A DNA stretch of 64,000 nucleotides from Loripinus fragilis (Eukaryota; Mollusca; Bivalvia; Lucinida; Lucinidae), in the NCBI GenBank assembly GCA_964019695.1, contig OZ026514.1, forward strand, positions 97,292,345 to 97,356,344, in the 5' to 3' direction. The number at the start of each line of letters is the position of its first letter. Within the stretch, counting starts at the first letter, position 1. The notes under the pieces are model-generated. The model made no database searches. It had not been told where the DNA came from and saw only the letters and a program-made list of their open reading frames with translations. Made by a program: the position numbers and the translations under genes. Positions 39,429 to 50,215 of this stretch are shown here, piece by piece.

Positions 39429-39804
39429 TCAGTCAAATACTACTCCATGTGCAGCTTTTCTTTTCTTACTGGTTGGGTTTAATACACTCATTCCGGTTTT
39501 CTTAGGTTTATTTTTAGCAGGATTTGCACCCTTTTTGGGACCAAGGTCCATGAAAGCCGCAGTATTAGCAGCCCCTTTCTGTGCCTTCAATGCATCTATT
39601 GTTTGTTTTGCTTTATTGAGGTCAGATTCCATAGAGGTAGCACTTTCTGCAAGTCTGAATAAAACTTTCTGCACCTCTGTCCTCTTGTCTGCCGCTTTCG
39701 CTTCATAAAGGTCAAAGTTCAAAACAGATGATCCCTTGCCCACAGTTAAAGCTACTTTGTTTCCTATCACGGCTACAGATACATCTCCGCTTGAAAACCC
39801 ATTC
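39429..39804 (-). CDS. PAXX: PAXX exon 2 (last coding exon)
   Basis: The acceptor (minus strand) TTTCTTATTGCAG precedes G (completing Arg77) and NGFSSGDVSVAVIGNKVAL. The exon carries the end of the head, the coiled coil and the Ku-binding tail, with the stop at 39431-39429. Open frame continues upstream into the intron to 39896, but the splice junction and head homology place the exon edge at 39804. Confidence 0.9.
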
Positions 39805-42800
39805 CTGCAATAAGAAAAGTATTGAGCATAGGGCCAGTTAAGCAAAAATAATTTGCATAAATTTGCGACTATTTTCTTATCCATCAGTTTAAACATGTGT
39901 TTTGGGTGCTCAAAAGAACCGTCTCATTGAAAACTAAAATACAGACAAATGAAGAAGTTTCTTGCTTTAAGTCTCTCAGATGTTGTATTTATCACGTTAA
40001 TAAATGTTAAAATGCCAACAATTGTTGGCATTTTAATATTTATGAGCAGGATAAATTTCTTGCTCAGCTGATTTGAGCATGGAAAAAATTATAATCTTGG
40101 GGCCAGGGATTTTAATATTGACTGAATGAGGCTATACTAGGGGCTGCTTACAGACATCATTCCAAACACCCTAAAATGGCTGCAGATGATGCTCCCAAGA
40201 TTTGTTGCTTCTTAACTTTATGAAAACAGTTAAGAATTAATGTCTCATTTGAACTACAGGTTTGCCCCCCTCCCCCCATAAAATGAAGATAGGTGTCAGA
40301 CTTAGGAGGAAATTAAATATATATGCGAACAAATGTATTTGTTGTCAAGGACCTTTCCCTAAAACAATTCGAAAAAACCCTGGTGACTCAGGCCTCTGCA
40401 CTGTAGCCCAAGCATTCCCTGCTGCTTGTACATGCAAGTATAGAAATACTTGAAGGTTCAAAAAATGTAGCAAACAAAAAGGCCATCAGGAAATGTGGCT
40501 ACATGTAGTATAGATTTTTGTACTTTTTTCCACAGTCAAGCAGTAAAGGCTCAGATGAGCATGAGCAGCCTTTACCTACTAGTGTCATCTGCTGATAACT
40601 TTTGCATGCCTACCAAATGATCCAATGCTCAACATCTGGTTGAATATGAAAAACAACTGCTCTATGAAGAAAATCGAAAATTGGGGAATGTCATGCAACA
40701 GCCTATGGATTCCTACGTTTGTGGTATAAATACAAGCTCAGAAAGTATTCTCACTAGGTCATACATATATTTACGTTTCGCGCTGCTGCGATAAACAGGG
40801 TCCTGTCGAATTCTGGTACACCTAAGTCTAATTTTACTTGAAAAGTTAGGACCCAAAAGTTATTGATCGGAAACGACAATTTAGCCAAAATATGTCAAAA
40901 AAGGACCATAACTCATTCAAAATTATGCGGATTACCCCCCTTTTCGAACTTGAACTGTATTTAATGATGCTTGACCCTTCTGTATAAAAGTTTGAATGAA
41001 ATTGATGCATCCCTTCAAGAGTTATCGATCAGAAACTACACCGCCGACATGATCCATATGTGACGACCATGCTTCCCAGTGGACGCAAAAATTGAGGGTA
41101 CCTCCCCCAGCTGCGTTCATCCCATATATAAACATTGTAGAAAAAAAAAATCTGACCTACCTACCCAATTTCATTTTTCCATGAAATAGTAAACATTTTT
41201 TGGCCTAAAGTGCATTGTTGTGATTTGTTAATGTGGGGGCTATTGCCAAACACCCCATTAACATACTGAACACTTTTCCCCTTAATGTACATCCCTGTGT
41301 AACTGTCTTTAGGTGGTGGTTTGAACAGGACTGCCCAGGTTGCTTTAATAGACAATTAGAGCTACCAAATGGTGTTCTGGGGGTCTTAGGTTCAAGCCCT
41401 ACCACTGTTTGTCAGCATTTTCCCTCAGGCATCACTTTTCCCGAGCGCTATGCCGAAATTGAATTGTTCTTATTCCTATCTAAACTAAGTCAGTAAGGAC
41501 CATAATAGTAGAAATGTACAAATGTACAGTGAGTGTAGGTGGTAGTTAGGACAGGATCGCCCTGGTAGCTCAGGTAACCTAAATTTTTAATGAACAAGTT
41601 TCCAGGATTTGTCAGAAAGTAGCCACACAACTAAATGTGCTTCAAAGGATCAGCAAATTTTTATCAGAAGAAACAAGGCTGTTAGTTTTTAAATCTTTTA
41701 TCAGATCCAATTTTAACTACTGTCCTATTATCTGGCACTTTTGCAGCAAGGTTAATACCGAAAAGCTAGAGAAAATACAATATAGAGGTTTGAAAATTGT
41801 TTATAATTGTTATGAGTCTTCCTATGAAGAGCTTTTAAAGACATATGCGGCTATTTCCAATGCGCACCTTTCCCGCGTCTGCAAACGGGGAAAGTTGTCT
41901 GGGTCCTGTCTTTCGACCCTTAACGGATTCAGATCAACACAGCTTCCGATATTCTTATGTCATATCTGTGTTCCGACATTTTCTTCACAAAATAACTAAT
42001 TAAAGTGTGTTCGAAATATCTATTGACATCTTTTCAGAAGTGATCGTCTCAGCACTAAAGACAGATAAATGTAGCTCAGTCGAAATCAAACGACGTACAC
42101 AATAACCCTGGTTAGGAATACGATAATGGCCGATTCTATACTATTTGTATAGTTATTTCGAGCGGCGCACGACCTGACCTCGTGGCCTAGTGGTTAGCGT
42201 GTCTGGCTACAAAGCCAGAGGACCAGGATCGATTCCCGGATGCGCATATATTTTCAGTGTGTTTTTTCTTTCTTTTTTAACATTTTAATGCTAAATTACT
42301 TCATAAACTAGTAAAATGGCATCATCAAAACGACCAAAATGGTCGTCCCCCAACTTTTTATATTGAATTACGCATGAAACCTATGGGGGTGGGGTTAAAT
42401 TTGGCCCTCTAGAAAGAGAATTAGTTCGGTGACCCCAGATTTTTATTCTTTTTTCTGAAAGGTATTATAATAGTCCATGAATTAAAAATAAATTTTCAAG
42501 ATTTTCAATGTCAGATTTTTTAATACATGATTTATTCTAAAAACAAATTCCATTTTTCGACGAATTGCCAAAATATATCATGCAATAACTTGTCACAGCA
42601 TGGGATAACAAGTAAACATGCACATTTTCTTAAAAGTTTGAGGTCATGGGCAGTAATTTAAGTTAAAAGAAAGAAGCTGGCTGAAGATTACAACCGTTTT
42701 AGCTCGATAATTAGGACTAGTGTTATTATTTTATATTTCTAGAAAATTGGTCAAATGCTGTTAACTTCAATATGAGATTCTGAAAAAATAAGCACGGTGA

Positions 42801-45708
42801 CATATCCTTTTTATTTCATAAATGGATAGCCCATGCATAAAACAAACTGTATGCAAAGTATTGAAAATATTTCAATGTGGGAAGTATTTAGTAGCATATG
42901 TCCTTAACCAGAGCTAATTTACCAACACTGCACCTAGGAAGACTCAGAACAATTGCTCTAGAAACATACAAATGTATAAATAACTCTGCTCCCAAATATA
43001 TCAGAGACTTAGTCAATCTAAAGCAGTCTTCCTACTCTTTCAGGTATGAGAATACACTACAAATACCTACGGTAAGAACTGTGGCATACGGACAGAAATC
43101 TTTTCGCTTTGAAGCTGCCAGGGTGTGGAACAGCCTCCCGAATGAACTGAGAAAAGTTTCAGCTTTCAAGGACTTCGAGAGGCTTATCCGCACTTGGACT
43201 GGCCCAAAATGCAACTGTGCTGTATGCCACAGTTAACCTGCTTTTATAATCCTGCTGGCTTTACTTTTGCTTTTAAAATGTTCATTTTAATTTCAAATTA
43301 TGTTTATAGCATGCTTCAACCCCCTTTATTCAGTTTATTGTATTTCATGTTCTATACCTACCCCACTTTTTGTTTATTTTTATGTCAAGGTCAGATATGT
43401 TTTTAGGTGTGGATTCTCTGTCAAGCAAATCTTCAGCCTATTTTGAATTTTTCATGCAAGAGATGATTATCACTGATTCTTCTCTTGCTGTTTCTTTCGA
43501 CTTTCGCCAGCTTGGTTGAAGGCTTGTTTTCAGGAATCTTTTATGTAACATTAGAAATTGACAGAACAATGCCCCAATGGAGGCTTGGCTATGACAACCT
43601 GGAAGTTGGATAGCCCCACCGAAGGAGCTCATAGTAAATTATAATCTGACCTGTGGGTGCCGGTCACGGCAGGGGTCGTCTGGTGCAGACGGTCTTTGTT
43701 GGGACTTGTACCTACGGGTCGGGTTGCCTTTTGAAAAATGTAAGGGTGCTGCATTGACAAGGAGTGGGGACACTGAGCGGCCTGTTCCATAAGCGAGCAG
43801 CCGACCTGGGTCCACACTATTTGCCTCTTTTATTTATGCATTTATTTTTTTTTTAGTAATTTATCAGGACTATTTTTAAGGGAAAATTTTAACCTTATGT
43901 AAATATCGAATTCCCTGCCGATGCTTGTAAATACCCGCCTGTGATAAAGTTTTAGTGATAATGCCCAGTGATATAAAAAAAAAAAATTTCAGTATTTTAA
44001 CAGCAAGAATCTTTCTGCTTCTGTTTTATCTAAAATGTTTTTCTTTTACAGCTTATTTTTACTTGTTGAATATTAGCTTTATAATATGTTTGTCGGAAAA
44101 TAGCTTTAATAGCTAATGTTATCTGTTTAAATGTATCCGACGTAAAATAAAGATTCCTGTATATTGTATCTTGGTATAGTTAGAGCACTCTACTAGTGTT
44201 CCAGCCCCACCTAAGGGGGCATTTCCTCACTGGCTTCTCTACAATCTTCATCTCGTTCCAATAAACGTGATAAAGGACTGGGGCTCTAAGAAGTTATTTG
44301 TGCTGCAAACTGTGGTATGTCGGGGAAAACACAGCAGTCCCTTGTCAGGGTCTATGAATATTAACGGTCACCCTATTTACCGACAAGAACCGACAAGAGC
44401 CGTCAAGAACCGACAAGAGCCATCAAGCGCCGACAAGAGGCATTTTTGTGCATTTTTCGATTAAAATACTACTTATTAGACCATATTTATGCGTTATAAA
44501 GCCAAATTAGACACATGGTTGCTTTAACAGCCCCCGAAAACAATGAATTTACAACACTCCAAATTGCCCTACATACCGACAAGAAGTTTTGTGAGGCTGT
44601 CTTGGCGGTATATGTTGGCTGTCACAGGGACTTTAGTGTTATACCAACAACTGCATAGATCTGCATCAATTACTAGTTTTGCCATTACATAATAATTTTT
44701 AAGAGGTAAAGCTTTGAACTTTTTCTTTAATACATCAAAATAACCTTCTTGTTGGTTCTGGATCGATCTTGATGTGTGAAGCACTTCTTGTTGGTAGTGC
44801 GGTGATAAAGCTGATGCTGCTGATTTGGCTGAAAATCTGAATAAATCTAAGTCAAAGCGCTACTTTTGCAATTCTAGGATACAAAATAATAAGATATTAT
44901 ATAGAAAATTTCCACAATATATATTTCCAATATATAGAGTAAAAAGCTTCTTGTCGGTGTACGACTGGTCTAAATTTTTCTTGACGGCTGTTGATAATAT
45001 GCCACCAGCTGTCACTGTCGAGTCGGTCCGTTATTTGCTATATATCTGCTTCAAAGTTCTATTTTTGGCAAATATTGGATATTTAAGAACCTAGAAAACA
45101 ATTTTCAAACTGCAAATTAGTGCATTAATATATAAAATGCCTCTTGTCGGTCCTTGTCGGCTCTTGACGGTTCTTGTCGGTAATTAGGGTGACCCAATAT
45201 TAAAAACAGCAGTCCTGGTTAAAACTATTTACAATGGTGTCAGAATTGTCAACTGGCCCATGCGATGGAAGGTCATCCTGAGAGCACATTGACATCTGGC
45301 AGATAGTAAACGGGTATTTTACAGAGCTGACAGGGGGGGGTATCGAGTCTGTATGTGGTCGGTTAAGTATGAAAAACTGCCGGGTGGGTAGCTGCCAGAC
45401 TAGTGTTCGGGGGTTGTGGGTTCAAGCCTCATCTCGGGCGGCATTTCCCCCTTAATTATTTATAGATATTAACTTTACCTAAATCTTGTAAGGTATGCTT
45501 CAACAGTATTGATTCCTGCAAGATCTCGGAGTGCATCCACTTCTTCATCGTCCAAATCCACCCTCCACAAGGTAACCCCATCCGTGACGCTTACAAACCA
45601 GGTTGTAGCTAGTCTTGTAAAGCAAAGATATTTCTCATCATTACATTGTACAACACGGTGGATGTCATTCACATTTGCTTCTTTGATTTGAGCTGCAAAC
45701 GAGGTCAT
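39429..45708 (-). CDS. PAXX: PAXX, Ku-binding non-homologous end-joining factor (two coding exons)
   Basis: Joining 45708-45479 and 39804-39429 gives 201 residues (human about 204). PAXX is an XRCC4/XLF-like dimeric nuclear protein that binds Ku and stabilises the end-joining complex at double-strand breaks. Visible: a head domain (about 1-113) with NDEKYLCFTRL, WFVSVTDGVTLW, DLAGINTVEAYLTRFRNG and VGKGSSVLNFDLYEA; a predicted coiled-coil stem (about 115-152, VQKVLFRLAESATSMESDL); a basic, Lys/Pro-rich linker (165-182); and the C-terminal Ku-binding motif, MSVLNPTSKKRKAAHGVVFD, which lines up with the family motif including its Val and Phe (V198, F200). The single 5.7-kb intron splits the head domain at Arg77 in phase 2. 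It contains LINE, hAT-like and hairpin elements. The start is the only Met preceding the head; a fold-back element lies 120 bp upstream. Assignment rests on the C-terminal motif plus head similarity and length. Confidence 0.88.
39815..40106. mobile_element. Composite of a P3 half and a P4 right half
   Basis: 39825-39928 is a P3 element cut in its core ('gctcaaaagaaccgtctcattga'), joined at once to a P4 sequence from 'aaactaaaatacagacaaatgaagaag' that runs to 'ttataatcttggggcc'. The central P4 hairpin 'gttaaaatgccaacaattgttggcattttaat' is present. It lies in the PAXX intron, 11 bp from the exon 2 acceptor. Confidence 0.75.
40107..41599. other. PAXX intron, 3' part without recognised gene
   Basis: Around 41345-41420 'gaacaggactgcccaggttgc..ccaaatggtgttctgggggtcttaggttcaagccctacc' has a B-box-like GGTTCAAGCCC and may be a decayed SINE; 41545-41575 'cgccctggtagctcagg' resembles its head. 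The remainder shows no gene or clear repeat. Confidence 0.4.
41600..41847 (+). pseudogene. LINE reverse transcriptase fragment, 5' part, interrupted
   Basis: The plus strand encodes KVATQLNVLQRISKFLSEE, FKSFIRSNFNYCPIIWHF, CSKVNTEKLEKIQYRGLKIV and YESSYEELLKT, the C-terminal part of a non-LTR retrotransposon reverse transcriptase. It breaks off at about 41847 and the next expected residues resume at 42898. Opposite to PAXX, inside its intron. Non-functional. Confidence 0.85.
41848..42893. mobile_element. Insertion of about 1.05 kb inside the LINE fragment
   Basis: This DNA separates two parts of one LINE reading frame. CATATG occurs at both edges (41842-41847 and 42895-42900), a possible target duplication. 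It contains a tRNA-like SINE segment at 42170-42246 and no coding region. Element class unknown. Confidence 0.6.
42170..42246 (+). mobile_element. tRNA-like SINE head
   Basis: GTGGCCTAGTGGTTAGCGTG (A box region), GTCTGGCTACAAAGCCAGAG (anticodon-like arm) and CAGGATCGATTCCCGG (B box). The anticodon loop geometry is off (six-bp stem, six-base loop), so a SINE or tRNA pseudogene is more likely than an active tRNA. Confidence 0.65.
42898..43236 (+). pseudogene. LINE reverse transcriptase fragment, 3' end
   Basis: Encodes MSLTRANLPTLHLGRLRTIA, ETYKCINNSAPKYIRDLVNL, SSYSFRYENTLQIPTVRT, YGQKSFRFEAARVWNSLPNE and a Cys-rich last stretch GPKCNCAVCHS with stop at 43234. Typical end of a LINE ORF2. The downstream 43237-44165, ending 'gtaaaataaagattcctgta', is probably its 3' UTR. 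Confidence 0.88.
43237..44165 (+). mobile_element. Probable 3' untranslated region of the LINE
   Basis: It follows the LINE stop directly and contains a GC-rich block at 43620-43810 ('gtgggtgccggtcacggcaggggtcgtctggtgcagacgg'), an AT-rich tail and a final AATAAAG near 44149. No other gene is seen. The right boundary is inferred. Confidence 0.5.
44365..45195. mobile_element. hAT-like non-autonomous element with CCGACAAG iterated ends
   Basis: Ends are GGTCACCCTATTTACCGACA and, mirrored, 'gtcggtaattagggtgacc'. The 8-bp direct repeat AATATTAA flanks it (44357-44364 and 45196-45203), as for hAT elements. Within about 65 bp of the left end, ccgacaag-type units occur six times at 9-10 bp steps; the right end has four inverted units (cttgtcgg/cttgacgg), and a few more lie inside (44577, 44760, 44948, 44980). 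Such subterminal repeats are usually transposase-binding sites. The 831-bp body has no transposase. It sits in the PAXX intron, 284 bp from exon 1. Confidence 0.88.
45290..45465 (+). repeat. Decayed SINE-like segment in the PAXX intron
   Basis: 'gggtgggtagctgccagactagtgttcgggggttgtgggttcaagcctcatc' has a B-box (GGGTTCAAGCCTC), followed by 'gggcggcatttcccccttaa'. A related 'ctactagtgttccagcccc..gggggcatttcc' is at 44188-44232. Confidence 0.5.
45479..45708 (-). CDS. PAXX: PAXX exon 1 (start codon)
   Basis: Encodes MTSFAAQIKEANVNDIHRVV to YLTRF76 plus two bases of Arg77; donor AG|GTAAAG on the minus strand. The start context is AAAATAATGACC-like with no upstream in-frame extension seen. Confidence 0.9.
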
Positions 45709-45830
45709 TATTTATGTTTTTTTATTTGAAAAAGAAACTTGCTGCCTTTGCTAAACTGTAAACAAAGCATGCGGATTCCCTCGGATTTTATCCGGCGTTG
45801 ACGTAGATATCTACTGCTCATTTGAATTAC

Positions 45831-47462
45831 GGACAACTCGGCCCAAAACCAACTCGGCCCATGCCAACTCGGCCCACATAAAACTCGGCCCATGCCAACT
45901 CGGCCCAAGTTTATAAGACAACTCGGCCCAAATTCATAAGACAACTCGGCCCACATATTTTTTGAAGTACATACGAGTTGCATGCTCATGTATGATGCAA
46001 CCAGAATGTCTGTGCATTAGCATACATGTATAAGCAGTGGCGGATCCAGTTTGGGTTTATGGGGTTCGCTCGAACCCCCTCCACGCCCCCCGTTTTTTGA
46101 TATCCTATGAAAATGAAATAAGTTGGTTTCGATGGGGACCAAATCTTTCATTTTCATGGGGAATTTTAAGATAATGACACGTGCATGTATGCCTCGACAT
46201 GCACGCACATGTATGTTTCTGACATTACCTCTGTACATGATTATGCATGTTACAGATAACCTGTCTTCTAGTTTGCCGTCTATACATGTACATGTATGTC
46301 CATCCGTCTGCCTGTGCAAGAACATTTATGTGCGTATGTATGTATACCTACATGTACGTACGTATGTATGTATTGATCCCATGTGCGGATCCTGTATTCT
46401 GGCGGTCGGGCCTGGACCCCCACCCCCTGACAAAAATCCTGGATCCGCGCCTGGGTGCGCCCGGCTGTCCATCCATTGAAAATTCTAAACTGATCAATTA
46501 AGGAGATCAGCATGTTTGGACAAGGTGTCAATAGATGCACACCTTTAATCATCTTAATATTATTGGCGTAATTGCAACAGCCTTAATGAATCGTAAATGT
46601 GTGAAATTCAGTGTCTTTAACCAATGCATTTGATCATGCGGCATAATTTTGTTGGATGACGGCAATTTTGTTCTTACAGAGGCTTAAAAAATCCATTAAA
46701 TTCTTCATTTTTTTTAAATTTGTTTCATTTGCGGACTAGAGCCTAGCAAGCTCTTTTTCGTCACTTATCTTTGAAACTCATTTACGAATGTCAAAGTGTT
46801 CATAATGTCTCAAATGTTGGTACATATCCAATCGAAAAGCAGAGAATGATCAGACGAGCCTGCGCATACGCCCATCTCGTCAGAGCCGTCGCTGCTATCA
46901 AACATAGAGTATGGAACTATGGAATTATGCTTCTAGCCTCGCTCCATTTTTTCACATTTAAATATGTAATTTGGCAAACAGTGAAGACCCAGAAGAAATG
47001 CCACATGCTGCGTCATTTTATGAGGGTCCACATTGCTTGCTAGTACCGAGAAGGTCTTTTGAGGGATAAAAAGGAATTAGGCCTAGTATGCTCAGATCAG
47101 TTAGGTTGCGAATTTACGTGTATGCTCATTTGAACATGCGGTATATTGACTATAACAGCATGACCTCTTATGAGATATGGCAAGTTTGCGTCTGCGCTGT
47201 TAACCATGATAAAATTCATTATGCGCAAACGTGTAAGGATACTTGATTCTTAGGCTAACGTGAAGGGACGAATCCGCAGTTAAATGATAGAACACACATA
47301 CTTGAATCCCTCTAAAATATGGGACGACTTGTCTATTTATAAAACTTAAATTGGGCCGAGTTGGCATGGGCTGAGTTTTGCATCTTGGGCCGAGTTGGCA
47401 TGGGCCGAGTTTTATGTGGGCCGAGTTGGCATGGGCCGAGTTGGTTTTGGGCCGAGTTGTCC
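45831..47462. mobile_element. Fold-back-like element with AACTCGGCCC iterated ends
   Basis: From 45831 'aactcggccc' occurs seven times within about 120 bp, separated by spacers such as 'aaaacc', 'atgcc' and 'acataa'. At 47350-47462 seven copies of the inverse 'gggccgagtt' (one a variant) appear in mirror order, so the outer 80 bp of each end are near-perfect inverted repeats beginning GGACAACTCGGCCCAAAACC. The interior (1.4 kb) holds fragments of a 'gtggcggatcc' element (46035-46090 and 46385-46455), a TGTA-rich tract and small frames without domains. No target duplication is obvious. The left end is about 120 bp upstream of the PAXX ATG. Confidence 0.85.
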
Positions 47463-48030
47463 TGCACCCGCTCATTTTATCCGGGCTTTTATACAAGCTA
47501 TAGTTTCTAAAGAGATCATATCCTGATTTTTTCTGTGAAATTAATTTAATTGGGTTACAATCAAAAATAGTTTTTTGGACAACGTTCTTGAAAAGATTCG
47601 TATTTTTGTCAGACAGACCAATAGTTAACTCTTAACTTCGCCCCCCCCCCTCCCCCCCCCCCCTCAGGAAATTTTTCATGCTTTTTGTTGTCTGCTGATT
47701 TTTTTCAAAATCAACTTTTTTGAAAAATTCATTCAGGATTATTTGTGAGCGTCAAACAGATTGGATCCAGATCAGGCCCGAGGTTTTGTCAGGCCTGACC
47801 TGGGTTCAATCTGTTTGCAAAGGTTTATGAGCAGACGACACTATGGGGACACTATAGGAGGCAAAGTTGGCAGTTCAATTATGCAAGCACTCCTCGATTA
47901 TCCATCAACAATTATGTGTCTTCCGCCACACAGTAAGGAGAAGTATAGCAAATGCTGGTCAGCACAACTCGCTGGATTTTCAACAAACGTTAGAGCAGTG
48001 ATTGTGGCATATCTAGTTTTGTGCATATAA
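47463..48030. other. Gene-free stretch with a P2 copy
   Basis: A poly-C tract is at 47640-47663. A P2-type MITE covers about 47625-47845 (CTGCTGATTTTTTTCAAAAT; GATCAGGCCCGAGGTTTTGT; AGCAGACGAC). A frame at 47761-48030 starts inside it and encodes HYGDTIGGKVGSSIMQALLD..., which I cannot assign. Confidence 0.45.
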
Positions 48031-50215
48031 AACTGGGATTTTCTGCATCACTGATTTTTTAACAGCTACTACCCTTAATGTAATATCTTTCAATAATAAA
48101 GCTTGCCAGTGCAATTCCTTGAAAACTGCATAAGGATTTCCAACAAACTAGATCTACATGTATAGAAGTTATCAGTGGCAGTTCATCAGGACAATCTAAC
48201 TCACTGGTTTTTGAGGAGTTATGACCCTTGATCTATAAGTTTTTCAATATTTTATTTATAAGTTTGTCAGCATAATTCCTCTGATACTGGTAGGGCCAAT
48301 TTCCACCGAGCTTTAAAGGAGTGATCAGAGGCAGCAGTAGTGGGTGTTCTGCTTCACTGATTTTTGGAGGAGTTATGACCGTTGATATATTAAGTTTTTC
48401 AATATTTTATTTATAAGTTTGTCAGCATAATTCCTCTGATACTGGTAGGGCCAATTTCAACCAAGTTTTCAAGAAGTGATCAGAGGCAGCAGTAGTGGGT
48501 GTTCTGCTTCACTGATTTTTTGCAGGAGTAACATGTGCAGCCCTTGATCCCGGACCCTTGTGTTGGATTTTTCAATGTTAAAAAGTTTGTCAGCAGGACT
48601 CCTCTGATACTGGTAGATCAATTTCTTTACAGGAGGGATCAGTGGCAGGTTCAGTTGTGCATATGGCCAGGATGTTCTTTTAGTTACATACCTTGATGTG
48701 TTGGATTTTTTAATATTTGTGTTTGTCAACTTCTCTGATACTGGTAAGCCAATTTCCAGTAAACTTTACACAAGTTATCAGTGGCAGTTGTGTATACAGT
48801 AAAACCTGTCTTAAGCGGCCACTAAAATAGACAAAAGAAAAGTCTTAATGAAAAATTGTAGCTTAATGAAGGTGGGAAGTATTGCAGAATTCTGCAATAC
48901 TTCTGACCTGCATTAAGCAAAAATTGGTCTTGAAAACCAATTTTTGGTGTTCATTTTGAGTGGCCGCTTAAGACAGGTTTTACTGTATTATCAGATGTGT
49001 TAGAATTTTTTATCATATTAAGATTTCTGGAAAGGGGGTTCAGATGTATAAAAGAGGGTTCAATTTGCTGATTTTACATATTTTTTCTTGAAATTGAAAT
49101 AATTTGGTCTCAAAGAGGGATCAAGGGAACCCCCCCTCTGGATCCACCACTGGCATAACTCCTCTTGATATATACTGGTAGGCCAATTTTCACCAAATTT
49201 TACAGGAGTGACCAGTGGCAGGTGCAGTTGTGCATATCACCAGGATGTTCTGCTTCACTGATTTTTGGAGGAGTTGCAGCTCTTGATTTGTTGGAATTAT
49301 CAATACACATGTATTAAAGTTTGTCAGAAGGACTCCTGATACTGGTATGCCAATTTCCACCAAACTTTACAGGAAAGACCAGTGTCAGGTGTTCTTGTGC
49401 ATATAATTAGGATCTTCTGCTTCACTGATTTTTGGAAGAGTTACAGCTCTTAATATCTTTAATTTTTCACTGTTAAAGTTTGTCAGCACAGTTCTGATAC
49501 TGTGTGGCTGATTTCCACCAATCAGTGGCATGTGGTTTTAGATGTTTTGCTCTAATGATTTTTTGCATGGGACGATTCGGCCCATGCAGCTAATATAAGT
49601 ATATGTGCAAGATTAGAAATTGCTTATAGTCAACAATCAAGGGTATTCAACTCCTGCTACTGCTTGACAAATTTCATCAAACTGTACATGATCAAGTAAT
49701 CAGTTGCAGGCAAAGTTGTGCTAGTCATGAAGATGTTTTGCCTCAATGATTTTTGTGGATCAATATACAGCCCATGATGTGATGATTTTTTCAATATTAA
49801 AAGTTAAATTAAATCTTTATACTTGTGTTAATAGAAGGTCATTTGATACTGTTAGGCCCATTTCCACCAAACTTTACAGGAGTGACCAGTGGTAGGGTGT
49901 AGTTGTGCATATTGTCAGGGTCTTCTGTTTCATTGATTTTTGGCGGAGTTGCAGCTCTTGATGTGTTAGATTTTTCGATATTTAAACTCTTGATACTGGT
50001 AGGCCAATTTTCACCAAACTTTACAGGAAAGACCAGCTAGTGTCAGGTGTTGTTGTGCATATAATCAGGATCTTCTGCTTCACTGATTTTTTGAGGAGTT
50101 ACTGCTCTTCATGACGATGTGTTGGCTAGCTTGTCAGCATGACTCCTGATACTGGTAGGCCAATTTTCACCAAACTTTATAAGGCAGACCAGTGTGGGGT
50201 GTTGTTGTGACAGAC
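48030..50215 (+). repeat. Degenerate tandem array, unit about 160-190 bp
   Basis: 'cttctgcttcactgattttt', 'ggagttacagctcttgat', 'ttgtcagcatgactcctgatactggtaggccaattt' and 'caccaaactttacaggagtgaccagtggcagg' recur about ten times (for example near 48343, 48504, 49249, 49426, 49923 and 50076). It is interrupted by a P1 MITE (48797-48985) and a 'ggatccaccactgg' fragment (49010-49150). Non-coding. Confidence 0.85.
48797..48985. mobile_element. Palindromic MITE, family P1, inside the tandem array
   Basis: CAGTAAAACCTGTCTTAAGC to 'cttaagacaggttttactg', TA on each side; hairpin centre 'gcagaattctgc' at 48890. Confidence 0.85.

Noticed and set aside
39429..39896. Single-exon reading of the 155-residue PAXX 3' frame
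   Set aside because: The first 31 residues fall in a P3 transposon and intron sequence; a good acceptor at 39805 and homology to the PAXX head fix the exon edge.
46771..47043. ORF inside the fold-back element as a transposase
   Set aside because: 90 residues, no DDE or zinc-finger motif and partly a hairpin sequence (GGCAAACAGTGAAG...).
47761..48030. 89-residue ORF as an exon
   Set aside because: It begins inside a P2 palindrome and has no clear splice sites or recognised domain.
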